Positions 1 through 10,938 of a stretch of 64,000 nt of DNA are shown here, in pieces; position 1 is the stretch's first letter; every line of letters begins with the position of its first letter. This stretch comes from Xenopus tropicalis. Taxonomy: Eukaryota; Chordata; Amphibia; Anura; Pipidae. The stretch covers positions 36,871,701 through 36,935,700 of the forward strand of contig NC_030678.2 in the NCBI RefSeq assembly GCF_000004195.4. Direction: 5' to 3'. The notes below the pieces were generated by a model. The model was not told the DNA's origin. It made no database searches and was given only the letters and a program-made list of their open reading frames with translations. Both the position numbers and the translations under genes were made by a program.

Positions 1-59
1 TTTTATTGGTATTTATTTTGATTATTAAAACTTAGCAGTAGCGGTTGCATTTCCCGCCC

Positions 60-165
60 TAGGCTTATACTCGAGTCAATAAGTTTTTCCAGTTTTCTTA
101 GGTAAAATTAGGTACCTCGGCTTATATTCGGATCGGCTTATACTCGAGTATATACGGTATCTTTT
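60..165. repeat. Fragment of a dispersed repeat with CTCGAG-centred palindromes
   Basis: The stretch contains GGCTTATACTCGAG twice, once followed by TCAATAAG and once by TATATACGGTA, with GTACCTCGGCTTATATTC between them. The repeated, partly palindromic blocks look like the end of an interspersed repeat. I do not recognise the family securely and see no target duplication. Confidence 0.4.
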
Positions 166-3100
166 GCTGCTATCTAAGGGCTTAGCTACACAGGAGATGT
201 TATCAGACCCACAAACTCTTGTCATGAAGCAACATGCAACAGAATAAGGTTTTGTAGGATTCCACAAAATCTGATGCCCACATCTGTATTGTATTGTTGA
301 GATTTGTTCCTGCATCTGCATCCAACAGTCAGTGTATTTCAATGGGAAGAAAGTCCTTCAGACACCATCAGATTTTATTTTGTCAGATGCAGACACAGCA
401 TGCAGCGTTCCCTTCCAACAGGCGTGTAGCAAAGTTTCCATGTAGTTTATGTAGTCCCTTTATTTTTTAACCCATGCAACTACTTGTAGGATGCCATCTG
501 TCGATCCGATGCCATCCTACGAATTCTCTGGTGTAGTTTGGCTCTTAAATGAAGAGATATTCAGTACATACAATATACTTTCAGTGGATTCTTTATTATA
601 TTTATAATGTACAGAGCCAAAATGCAAGCTGACTGAGAAAAAAGAGTGTCAAACAGCTGGTGCGAAATTTCTTTTTATTTTCCAGCATAAACTGCCTGCT
701 GCATTTAGCTTTTATTTATAGATCACCACCTGTGCATTTTTCTAAAATTACCATATATAAAAAAACTATTTTTATATTGTCTCCCGCAGTTGTGTCCTAA
801 ATCTCTGCTGCGCACACACCTCCATATTATTCAAGTTTCTTTTTAACAGCAAGTACAGTAGAGTGGAGTTGACCAAATGTACAGTACTAATCTAACAAAC
901 TCCCATTTATTTAGCTTTTTGAAAAATCAACGTATCCGACTTCCCACAGCTAATATTTCTGAAGTGTGTTACTTTTGAGGCAACTAACCATGAAATTCTC
1001 CTTCAAGCACTCTATACAGTCTCTTGACCTTGTGAGGCATTTCATTCACATTTCAATGACTCCGTTCTAGTCAGTTTCTAAGACACTTCAGTGTATGCAT
1101 TGTCACTTAGGATACTTTGAGTTTTAGGACTTGAATTTTGCTGTTATTATTCCCAAAATTATATTTGTATTTTTATAGTAGCCAAACCTTTTTGAACATA
1201 TGCATAGTGGCTATAATACAATCTTGCTTGCTTGAGAACATTTTTTCAGGTAGAAAAAATGTGCCCCCTAAACTTTAATGTTGTAATTGTATGCAGGTAC
1301 ATAAAGACTTTATTTCTGCTTCTTGAGGATTTCTCACAATATGCCACTTAACAGACACACCCATGATTAGCTTGCCTATTGAAAATAATTCAGCCATCAA
1401 AATTCTGCTGACTAGAGGTCTTTACCCTGCACTTTCATCCTGTTGTTCTCTAAATCCTGATGTGATATAGCCACTCATAAAGCACTGTATCAAGCAAATT
1501 TGCCCTTTATTATGCTCTGCACAGCCTGATCTTTTATCCAGCACTTTTTGTGCCCTGGCTTTTAAATGGTCTTCCCTCCACCGGATTGTCATAAGGAATA
1601 ACTGCTGTCAGATTCGGTTCACTTCATATATTGCTCTTCTACTGCTACTCCTTACACTGGCTTCTCCTGTCCTTTAGAATCAAAATCAAAATCATCATTC
1701 TAGCAAAATTATGGTGACCTTATTCTTTTAGCATGCAACAACAATACTGGTAAATGCAAAAGGTATCACATTTAGATCCATTTTATAACTTTTCACTAAA
1801 TAATGAATTTGCTGGGGCTTTCCAATTCCTGGGTCATTTGAGAGACATTATACTCTTAGTAGCCTAATTATCTTTGTATAACTGAGATTAAAACACAGAG
1901 TGAAACAATTTCTGGGGTCTGTTGCCTCTGAAATAATTCTTAAATAATATAAATGTTCATCCCATAATATTTTACAGTTTTGATATTGATCAAATAACAT
2001 TGTTAGTGTATGTCTGTGTTTATAACTGGGGTCATGCTATCCAGTGGCATCAGGTATTGTTGAATGTTGAAATAATAGTTGAAAAAATTTGAGTAGATGA
2101 TTTTGTACCTTAAGTCTTCCACTGTACTTTGAAAGGACATGTAAACTCTCCCACCCCCGCACACAAAAATGTAATCAGTCAACAGTCTCTGTGAAACTCT
2201 TCAAAACCTGCCACTCTAGTTGTTCAAAGGTTAATGGTAACATCCCTTTATCACTTAGTATTTGCAACTTTCTACTAGGTATTAAAAAAATCTATCTGAG
2301 TTCCATGTAAATGTTAATATCTAGTACCTAAAGACATGCAGTTTATGATGATATTTTCCACAATTAACAACCAGTTAGTTACTAACAATGTTACATTGTG
2401 AAGAGTTATGTTTGGCAAATCTCTGTTTTTAATTACAGTTGGTTTCCTAACTAGTTTAGTTTCAAGGAAAATATGTTGAACTTTTTACATAACCTGACAG
2501 TTAATTAAATATATCCAATGGTATCCGATTATTTTACAATCAACCACAATGTTTCATTGTAGTTTTTACAGCATTGCACTTGAAGTTGTATGCTAATGCT
2601 TAGTTTATTGCTGCCTCTTCAAGCTAAGGGGATTAGAAGTATATATTGAAAGGTCTGTATTGTCATTATGAGGTTATTATTTCTCCATGCCCCATATCAC
2701 TGACCTCTTCTGTAACACTGCTTGAACATGTTATTAATTAGATGAATGTCTATAAAGGAAAGAAGGGATAAAAGCATGACAATTAGGCCCGCAGGCACAG
2801 ATACCATTATACAGACACCAAATGGTTGATAATTACTTTTGCTGTATCAGTGCATAATATTAATAGGACAGCAGCCAAGAAGCATGAGGACTGGAAAGGT
2901 GTTATATTTTCAACATTATATTTTTACATTAAGCTGATTTTGACTAAAGATAAATGTGACGCCATTTTGGCAGACCCAAGGTGCACCTCATAACAGCATC
3001 ATTGCTGGTTATCCATAAAACTGTTTCTTATGTTAATGATTTGACCCTTATAACCTCCACTCAGTATTAATCAGGTTTATAGATATGAATGCATACATGC

Positions 3101-3205
3101 TCAAGTGTTTCCTGGCCATTAAGAGTATGTGATTATCGAGTTTTATTGCTATGACTCTGGCATTTCTCGTTGGGGTACCCAAAAGGTCATTGTAAATTTT
3201 ACTAT
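166..3205. other. AT-rich non-coding stretch, no gene seen
   Basis: About 3 kb with frequent stops in every frame, no recognisable protein motif and no long tandem or inverted repeat. Only short low-complexity A/T runs are apparent. I see nothing that supports an exon or an RNA gene. Confidence 0.5.
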
Positions 3206-3209
3206 GGCA

Positions 3210-3760
3210 ATTATCTTACAAACTGTGGCATTTCTATATGGACTCCTAACAGGAGCACCGACCTGGGGATCAAACATAGCAATCTCAACTTTTCTACTAG
3301 GCAAGCCCTTCAACAAAACACATAAACATACTCAAGCATTATTTAAGCAAATCCTCACAGCCACAAGGCTAGCAATAGCCTCCAAATGGAAGTTAATAAC
3401 TATACCAACGATCGCTGAAATCACAAAAAAAGTAAATCCACAATGCTTGCTATACAAAACAAGACAACTAACTATTTAAACATCTGGTCCATATGGGAAC
3501 TAAGAGGATATGCCTCCTACCCCTAAGACGCCCTTCCAAGGCTCCACAGACCGTTTTCCCCCCCAAGACATGAGAGAAAGCTCCGTAGACCACTATTTAT
3601 AAACACCAGCAAATACCCCACGCAGGACAACCACCACCAAAACAAAAAATGCAGTGAATGTGTCTTACATCTTCTGTACACTTTGTATATTTTGTTTGAT
3701 TAACCCCCTTCCCTTCTTTATAAAACTCAATAAAAATTATAAGTTACAAAAAAAAAAAAT
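3210..3760 (+). mobile_element. 5'-truncated L1-type LINE 3' end with poly(A) tail
   Basis: An open frame ending at 3479 carries the type of C-terminus found at the end of L1-clade ORF2 proteins (ATRLAIASKWK, then IPTIAEITKKV). It is followed by a roughly 270-nt 3' UTR, an AATAAA signal at 3729-3734 and an A run at about 3748-3759. The reverse transcriptase and endonuclease domains are missing, as expected for a 5'-truncated insertion made by target-primed reverse transcription. I could not find a convincing target-site duplication, and the 5' boundary is approximate. The element is dead. Confidence 0.6.
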
Positions 3761-3767
3761 AGCAATC

Positions 3768-3830
3768 TATTTCACTGGGGGGGGGGGGTGCCTAATCTTT
3801 TGACACCCCCATGAAATAGAGTTTAATTCT
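3768..3830. repeat. Hairpin with a run of 12 G
   Basis: CTATTTCA followed by a G12 run (3777-3788) and TG faces, across a short loop, CACCCCC and then ATGAAATAG. The two sides can pair to form a stem of about 15-20 bp. The hairpin directly abuts the L1 poly(A) tail. It is probably the terminus of a small repeat; the family was not recognised. Confidence 0.5.
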
Positions 3831-4335
3831 ACATTCAAGTTTTTTTTAATCTAGAAATGTTTTGTGCTGATGATTTTTTTTCTTTTTTTTTTTTGCATCG
3901 AAAATCTCATTGTTCCATTTTGACCATTAATTTTTACAAATAAATAAAACTCCAAAAAATAAAATAGCTTGAAAGTTAAATATAATTACACCCCCACTTA
4001 TTTTTATAGGAGCTGGTAGATTTTTTTTTTCAAATTTTTGAGATTTTATTTATTGCGAAATCTTAAAATTGGAAAACTCAAATTTGATAAATAATAATAT
4101 ATCAAGGTTTTTGCAACAATTTTCTGAAATAGACTACCTTAAATTTTAACAAATAAGCCCCTAAGGGGCAGATTTATCAGTTTTCAAGTTTGAGGGGAAA
4201 AAAATATCATTGCCAAGAAAAAAACTACAACAAAACTTATTTGTCTTTGCTCCATGGCCACGTTTCTCTTATTCTCAACTACACGCATGTTTAAAGGAAA
4301 CTGTACCCCCAGACTGAATACATAACTAACACATA
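3831..4335. other. Low-complexity AT-rich spacer
   Basis: Dominated by T runs, A runs and AT-rich sequence similar to the internal parts of frog MITEs. No gene, clear repeat boundary or motif can be supported. Confidence 0.4.
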
Positions 4336-5344
4336 GGGGCTGATTCATCAAATCATGAGTTTGAATCCCGAATGGGAAAAATTCAGTATTTCAATAATTT
4401 CTGAAGATCGAAAATATCACAAAAAAATCATATTAGCCACGATAATATCGTATTGGCAATCCAAAATTGTTGTATTGAACGATCGTTAATGTCAGGAAAA
4501 CCTTTCTGACTTTGATCCTTGTGTGCATGATTTGGGAAGCCTCCCATAGGAATCAATGGCACTCTGCAGCTCCAACCTGGCCCAAGGAAAGTCTCCCATA
4601 GGGCTCAATGGCACTCTGCAGCTCCAACCTGGCCCAAGGAAAGTCTCCCATAGGGCTCAATGGCACTCTGCAGCTCCAACCTGGCCCAAGGAAAGACTCC
4701 CATAGGGCTCAATGGCACTCTGCAGCTCCAACCCGGCCCAAGGAAAGTCTCCCATAGGGCTCAATGGCACTCTGCAGCTCCAACCCGGCCAAAGGAAAGT
4801 CTCCCATAGGGCTCAATGGCACTCTGCAGCTCCAACCTGGCCCAAGGAAAGCCTCCCATAGGGCTCAATGGCACTCTGCAGCTCCAACCTGGCCCAAGGA
4901 AAGTCTTCCATAGGGCTCAATGGCACTCTGCAGCTCCAACCTGGCCCAAGGAAAGTCTCCCATAGGGCTCAATGGCACTCTGCAGCTCCAACCTGGCCCA
5001 AGGAAAGTCTCCCATAGGGCTCAATGGCACTCTGCAGCTCCAACCTGGCCCAAGGAAAGTCTCCCATAGGGCTCAATGGCACTCTGCAGCTCCAACCCGG
5101 CCCAAGGAAAGCCTCCCATAGGGCGCAATGGCACTCTGCAGCTCCAACCTGGCCCAAGGAAAGTCACGATACTGAAGCTTGAATGAATCCGAAACTTTCA
5201 TACTCGGCACGACAATACGTATTGTCGCACAAATTTTGTCGCAAAGTACGAAAAAGCAGAGCAAGGTACGAAATTGTCACAGAAAATACGCACAGTATGA
5301 AAAAGACATATTCGGAGCGTTCGTACATTAAAAAAATGTGCCCC
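4336..5344. mobile_element. MITE (GGGGC-ATTCATCAA family) enlarged by an internal minisatellite
   Basis: The ends are GGGGCTGATTCATCAAAT and ATTAAAAAAATGTGCCCC, imperfect inverted repeats flanked by ATA on both sides. The internal flanks (CCTTTCTGACTTTGATCC before, GATACTGAAGCTTGAATGA after) are shared with MITE copies at 48027-48417 (opposite strand) and about 59905-60217. Those relatives carry one copy of a 52-bp core where this one carries twelve, which explains its length of about 1 kb against 0.3-0.4 kb. There is no coding capacity; open frames here are by-products of the tandem repeat. The 3-bp duplication suggests a PIF/Harbinger-like mobiliser, by inference. Confidence 0.75.
4541..5164. 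repeat. Minisatellite: 12 tandem copies of a 52-bp unit
   Basis: Exactly 624 bp, or 12 x 52 bp. Each unit runs CTCCCATAGGGCTCAATGGC, then ACTCTGCAGCTCCAACCTGG, then CCCAAGGAAAGT. Units differ by only a few substitutions (for example AACCCGG for AACCTGG, GCCTCCC for GTCTCCC), with no length change, so the expansion is recent. Single units occur at 48135-48186 (reverse strand) and 59989-60040 in related MITEs. Confidence 0.97.
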
Positions 5345-5442
5345 ATACAGTAGTTTATTTCATATTAAGTTGCCTTACCTAACTAGAATATATATCAGTA
5401 AATATTGTCCTTTTACATCTTTTCGCTTGATCCACCATTTAG

Positions 5443-5790
5443 TGATGGGCTGTGTGCTCCCTCAGAGATCACGTGACAGGAAATAATGCAGCTCTAACTG
5501 TAACAGGAAGTAGGGTGGAAGCAAAAGGCAGAACTTTGCCCATTCATTGGCTGATGTGACCTAGCATGTATGTGTGCCCTTGGTTTGTTTGTGTGCATTA
5601 TAAATCATATGATCCCAGGAGGCGATTTTCTATTTAGGATTACCCAATGGCACATACTATTAAAAAGGTATATTTTTATGAAATTGGTTTATTTGCAAGC
5701 AGCAGGGTTTCACATTGGAACTATTTTATGTAATATAATTTTATAGAGATCTACATAGTTTGGGGGCATAGATTTCCTTTAATAAAGAAC
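5443..5790. mobile_element. Dispersed repeat, inverted relative of 47041-47275
   Basis: CCCTCAGAGATCACGTGACA, GGCTGATGTGACCTAGCATG and GATCCCAGGAGGCG recur in the same order, reverse-complemented, at 47041-47275 (for example TGATCTCTGAGGGAGCAC). The segment ends near TTCCTTTAATAAAG, which may be a TTAA-type terminus. Non-coding; family not named. Confidence 0.65.
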
Positions 5791-6405
5791 TCAATAGTTG
5801 AGGTCCCTTTTTCTTGTGGGTAAAATGCACAACACACAAAAGTAAATCACATTGTTCCATTTATTGTCAACGAGACTGAAAATCTTTACTGCTTTTTCTT
5901 TACTGACTTTTGTTTAATGCAAATTGTTGGCTTTTTTCCATTAATGAATCAGGACTATTCAAGTTGTCAAAAAAAATATCCTCAAGTACATTCGTTGTTT
6001 TTTTTTTTTTTAAAAATCTCAGTCTCCAATTTTGACAAATTTGCCCCTATGTATATAAATGAATGAATCATTTTGGCTGCTGGCTGATTATTGATTTTCA
6101 GGAATTGTTTGAAGACTCCATTTCTTGCTGAATTCTAAAACTTTTTAATGAATTTTAGTTTAATTTTTTTAATTCTGAGTGGTCTTGTGAATTATATTTT
6201 TATAATGTGTATGAATTAGTAGACTGGGCAGTCACCTATTGATTGTAAAATCCATGTATGTTGGATAAACAGTATTTTAATTCCACACAATCTATTTAAG
6301 TATATAAATGCATTTACATATCTGTATCTAAAAAAAGCCTGAAGGGAAACAAAATAGTATCTACGTCTTTTCAAATAGCTAAATTGTAAAATTGTTATTT
6401 TTGAG
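5791..6405. other. AT-rich spacer without recognisable gene
   Basis: Homopolymer-rich sequence, including a T tract near 5998-6012 and phrases such as TTTGACAAATTTGCCCCT that resemble MITE ends. No boundary can be fixed and no gene is seen. Confidence 0.35.
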
Positions 6406-6610
6406 TAGTGATGAGAGCATCTGTCCCATTTCGCTTTGCCGAAAATTGCGTGACTATGTCAAAAGATTCGCAAAACGGTGAAAAATTTGTGAAACTGTGG
6501 TAATGTCACGAGCAAAAAATTGTCGCACGCGTAATTTTTTTTAAAAAATGACACTTTTGACAATCATGAATCATAAATCCATGCCTGCTGAATAATTTCT
6601 CCCATCGCTA
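6406..6610 (-). mobile_element. hAT-like MITE, TAGTGATGRGCGAA family (degenerate)
   Basis: Begins TAGTGATGAGAGCATCTG and ends CTCCCATCGCTA, with CATGCCTGCTGAA near the 3' end. This is the reverse-strand orientation of the family that is better preserved at 50704-51183. No convincing 8-bp duplication remains. Non-coding. Confidence 0.65.
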
Positions 6611-6628
6611 CGATGACATCTTCTAAAT

Positions 6629-6916
6629 CAGTGATCCCCAACCAGTGGCTCGTGAGCAACATGTTGCTCCCTAACCCCTTGGATGTTGCTCTCAGTGCCC
6701 CCAAACCAGGTAGTTATATTTGAATTCCTGACTTGGGGGCAACTTTTCCTACCAAATAAAGCCCCCTGTAAGCTGATAGTGTGCATAGAGGCTGCCTAAT
6801 AGCCAATCTTAGCCCTTATTTGGCTCCTCCATGAACTTTTATGGTGCTTGTGTTGCTCTCCAAGTCTTTTTACATTTGACTGTGGCTCACGAGTAAGAAA
6901 GGTTGGGGATCCCTTG
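6629..6916 (+). mobile_element. hAT-like MITE, CAGTGATCCCCAACC family
   Basis: The termini CAGTGATCCCCAACCAGTGG and GGTTGGGGATCCCTTG form an imperfect inverted repeat. The flanks share TCTAAAT at 6622-6628 and 6917-6923, consistent with a roughly 8-bp hAT duplication. A second, more diverged copy is at 62864-63161. Non-autonomous, with no ORF. Confidence 0.8.
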
Positions 6917-6923
6917 TCTAAAT

Positions 6924-8376
6924 AGTAGCTTAGAAATGAAATATGTTAAATATTTCAAAACTACTGTTTTATAGTAAATTGCTGCCCACAGATACATAAA
7001 AAGGCACTTTCAGTTCAGCCCAAAACAAAAAGAGAATTATTATTATTTAAGCTATTTGAAGCAAATAATCCCCCTTGTTATAAAAACTTTCTGAACACGG
7101 GTATAAATATTCGCAAAGGGCTACTTTTGCAGAGTATGCTAGTGGATGGGCAATATTGTTATTGAGTGTTTAAAAATGAATGTCCAATGGCACATATCAA
7201 TGCAGCTTCCTTTGCAGAGAAAAAAAAAAAGCTTCTGTCATTGTCATTAATTTTGTGAAAGGGCAGAATGCAATCTAGCTGCTAGGGATCGCCTCTACTG
7301 ACTGAATCTCATTGAGAGATAATTAAAGAGGGCTGCTCTTCACAGACATAAATCTTATTACGGAGAAGGGCTTCTTTTTATGTTCAGCAAGCTTCATAAC
7401 AGGGAACCACAAGGAAAGGGTAAACAGGCAAATATGTCTGAGGAAGACAGACCCGAGCTTTAGTAATATTCTATTAAAACAAAGACACAGTGGAAACAAA
7501 GTGAATGATGATATGACACAGTTTAGCTGTCCCTTTTATGTGTACTAGACAGTGAGGTGTTAGTATCTGAATTTCCTGCTCTAACAATCTCCCTGGAGCT
7601 TAAGCAGTTATTTGGACAGGAGCATTAATCAAATGACTTCCAATATATTATGTAAGATAGCAGCCAAAGATGGACTACCATAGGGCAACTGGCACGTCGC
7701 ACCTGATGACAAGTTGTTTTTCTTAACCCTATACCAGCTCCCTACTTATCAAAAATAATTCCATCAATAATAGAAGAAAATGGACAAAAAGCAATTACCT
7801 ATTGAATAGGCTTATGCTATTTTTTTTTTTATCCTTCACAGATTCATGCTATCAAGGGTCGAAGCACTTCTTATTATACGTGGATAGTTTTCTGATAATA
7901 TGGCTATAGTGACCTTGAATGGTGAATTAAGCTGAAAGTTTATTTTTCAAGCTACCTGCAGCATCAGATCTTGCAGTAATCTTTACTGTCTTCACTCGGA
8001 GCACTGAGCTGCATAAAGAGGAAGGTCACACATTTCTTCCTTTATTCAGTGCCTTTCAGACCACTTTGAAATAAAGACATTGAGCAATAAGGTATATATT
8101 TGTAAGCTGTAAGAAGCAAATCAATAACGTGTATCCTTTTACAGCAGTCTCACTTAAAAATAGCAGAAAAATGTTTTAAAAAGAACGTCAGGCGTTTTAA
8201 TGAACTACATGGTTGTTTTGTTTTAATACGGTCTTATGGTTAAGACATATGGAGCTACTAGTAGCAGCTACTTGTCATGGCTTCAGAAATAGACAATGCT
8301 GATAATCGTCTCTACGTGTTTTAGCAGAGGCAATTCTCAGTATTATCTGTGGCAGGGTGTTTTCTGGGGTTTAGTA
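6924..8376. other. Non-coding, mostly single-copy DNA
   Basis: No gene or recognised repeat. The part at about 7240-7450 is low in simple repeats and not shared with any other part of the window, so it could be a conserved non-coding element, but nothing in the sequence proves this. Confidence 0.35.
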
Positions 8377-8384
8377 GCCATCAC

Positions 8385-8652
8385 TAGTGATGAGCGAATT
8401 TTTTCATCAGGCATGGATTTACAGCGAATTTCCGCATTTCGCCATTGGCGAATTGTTTCACAAAACTTCAGTGAAAATTAATTGTGGAAAAATTTGACGC
8501 GCATCAAAAAAAGTTGTGGTTGCGTCAAATTGGGCACGTTCGTGTCAAAAAAGACGTGTGTGACAAAAATAAGACGTGGGCGACAAGAAAAGTAGCGCAA
8601 CAAATGCGTTTCTTGGTGTTTTTTTGCCATTTCGCAAATGTTTTCATCATTA
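8385..8652 (+). mobile_element. hAT-like MITE, TAGTGATGRGCGAA family, perfect 8-bp duplication
   Basis: Starts TAGTGATGAGCGAATTTTTT and ends near TTTTCATCATTA. Flanked by a perfect direct repeat GCCATCAC at 8377-8384 and 8653-8660, the length typical of hAT transposition. Contains the family core ATGGATTTACAGCGAATTTC. Open frames across it on either strand are accidental. Confidence 0.85.
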
Positions 8653-8829
8653 GCCATCACAAGTATCTGCTACTAAGTAGCTCTGTGTGTCTTCACCCTT
8701 AAAAGGAACATTACAGGTCTCTATGAATATCATCATATAAAACAACAGCTTTCATGTAAATTAAACCTTTTTGTATTGAAACTATATTTTTCTAATAGTA
8801 TGTGCCATTAGATAGTGTCATTTTGAACT

Positions 8830-9010
8830 GTGTAACAATAAGGGGTATATTTATTAACAAGAATTTGAATTTTTACCACAATTCAAGTTTTTTGGAGACC
8901 AATCATCACAAACTTAAATTTGAGGGGGGGTTTTCGGTAGCTTTGCAATTTTTTCTGCAGGACAGATTCGCTCGTCACTCATCTTTGATAAATCTGTATG
9001 GTATAAATAA
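8830..9010. repeat. Degenerate MITE fragment
   Basis: Begins AAGGGGTATATTTATTAAC and ends near TTTGATAAATCTGTATGG, resembling the GGGG..TTTATCA ends of other frog MITEs. Contains a G7 run. The boundaries are unsure. Confidence 0.4.
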
Positions 9011-9091
9011 ATCATATATGATGTAAAAAGATCACCAATAGAAATATTGTTTCCAGGTGCCAAGCCCTAAACCTTTAGCTAGAAGTAACTA

Positions 9092-9280
9092 AGGGGTATA
9101 CTTATCATGCTGTGTAAAAAATTGAGTAAGACATTACCAGTGATGTTGCTCATAGCAGCCAATCAGATGCTTTGCTTTGGTTTTCTAACTGTTGAAATCT
9201 AATTGCTGATTGGTTGCCTTGGGCAACATCACCAGAAATGCTTCACTCCTTTTTTTACACAGCATGATAACTATACCCCT
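9092..9280. mobile_element. Short MITE with ~30-bp inverted repeats (AGGGGTATA..)
   Basis: AGGGGTATACTTATCATGCT and GTGTAAAAAA at the left face, in reverse complement, TTTTTTTACACAGCATGATA then ACTATACCCCT at the right. The interior is about 120 bp and non-coding. It is a typical 189-bp non-autonomous element. The flanking TAA/TAT could be a decayed 3-bp duplication. Confidence 0.85.
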
Positions 9281-10575
9281 ATGTGTTTAAATAAACTTCT
9301 ACCTTTTATAAACTCACACATTATCAATTTTCATAAATCTGCCCCCTAATTTCTAGGCTAATTTCACACATTCCTTATCTGAAGTGAAGCCTCCGATTAA
9401 TCCAAATAAAATAAATAAATAAAAATACAGGATTATGCAGAATAACAAGGTCTGCCCTAGCCCTGTACATCAGCTAACTGCAAGCTTGCTTCCACAATCC
9501 CAACTGCATTATTGTTTGCTGTGGGTCACAACCCTGGGAAAATGTTATTAAGGTTGAGTGTAACGAGCAGAGTATAGCAAATAAACCTAAACATACGTTG
9601 CGCTTGCAATAAAGTGAGGTTGGCACAGATGTTATTTCTGCGGCTCATAGTGCTGAGCAAGGTTAATTATAATAACCCACATTTCAACATACATACGAAT
9701 CTGTACAATTACAGTCTCTTCTGTTAACTTGCACTTAGGACTGAAATACACTGACTGCATGCATTTTAAAAAGATATTCCCTCTTTTGGCTTCCAGAATG
9801 TACAATTTTGCATACCCTAACATTATGTGTAATCCAGTCTAGACATAGACCCTGTTTTGTCGCACAGTAAATCTCGAAAAATGTGCAATTTCTTTTTCTG
9901 CGACTTTTAGGGCTAAAAAAATCTGAATTGGGAAAAAAATCTGAGCATCAGTATATGTCCCCCTCAGTTTCATGCATTTGAGAGCCTATTGGCTCACCGT
10001 CACCCTTTATGTTTTAGGCTTTAAGTGTATTTGTGATCAAAATCCACGCCCCTGACTGAACTCACAAACATGATTATTACGCTCCTATAGACGATCTCGG
10101 AACTTGTCAGGAGAAAATCCTGTACACAATATTTCATCCTTTATACATTTCTACTGTCATCCCTCAACTCTGCCATGTCAAAGGCCAAGCCAGTGTACTA
10201 TAGTACTCTCTTGAACAATAAAAAATCCAATCCACAATGGCTTTATATTTAATATCATTCTACATCCCTCATCAACAGAATCCCTCAACCTCATGCATTC
10301 TCTTCAGGACTTCGGTCCATCCACAAGCAATTCCCCCACCTCTACTATCACAAACTAGCTCCTCCCTCCTAAGCCCCCTTCTACCTGCCTGAATGACTAC
10401 CTATTGCCTCTAAAATCCTGGAACATACTGTATTCTCCTGTATGACTGACTGTCTATACACCCATAATCTGTTAGAACCATTGCAATCTGGCTTTGACCT
10501 GCACACTCTACTTAGACTGCCTTGTGCAGAGTTACAAATTATCTTCAGACTCCCAAAGTGGATATAATATACAGT
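9281..10575. other. Non-coding spacer with MITE scraps
   Basis: Contains fragments such as TTTTGTCGCACAGTAAATC near 9856 and phrases like CATAAATCTGCCCCC typical of MITE ends. No exon-like or RNA-like structure was found. Confidence 0.4.
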
Positions 10576-10578
10576 ATA

Positions 10579-10826
10579 TAGTTACATAGTTACATAGGGT
10601 TGAAAAAAAGACCAGAGTCCATCAAGTTCAACCCATCCAAGTAAACCCAGCACACACCTATACTTACCTATCTATACACTCACATACATAAACTATATAT
10701 ACCAACCACTAGTACTAACTGTAGATATTAGTATCACAATAACCTTGGATACTATGCTTGTTCAAGAACTCATCCAGGCCCCTCTTATAGGCATTAACAG
10801 AATCTGCCATTACAGCATCACTAAAA
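10579..10826 (-). mobile_element. CR1-type LINE 3' end (truncated)
   Basis: Reverse complement of the CR1 tail also found at 45494-45686. It reads, on the minus strand, from the codons around GCAGATTCTGTTAATGCC to the 3' tail ending CAACCCTATGTAAC. Only the last roughly 250 bp remain. It contains an uninterrupted TTAA at 10794-10797, the site where the copy at 44150-45686 carries a T2-like MITE. Confidence 0.85.
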
Positions 10827-10835
10827 TAATAAGTA

Positions 10836-10938
10836 TTGGTATATACAGTTATATACAGTATAGGCGTGTGATAGGTGTGTGCTCTGGGGTTTATTTGGAG
10901 GGGCTGAACTTGATGGACTTTTGTTGTAACTATGTAAC
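10836..10938 (+). mobile_element. CR1 3' tail in opposite orientation
   Basis: GGTTTATTTGGAGGGGCTGA, ACTTGATGGACTTTTGTTG and TAACTATGTAAC are the plus-strand version of the CR1 3' tail. It abuts the minus-strand copy just upstream, so the two truncated ends lie head to head. Confidence 0.75.

Noticed and set aside
4969..5346. Overlapping minus-strand open frames with repeated LELQSAIEPYGRLSLGQVGA-like peptides
   Set aside because: They are translations of the 52-bp minisatellite; 52 is not a multiple of 3, so successive units are read in different frames.
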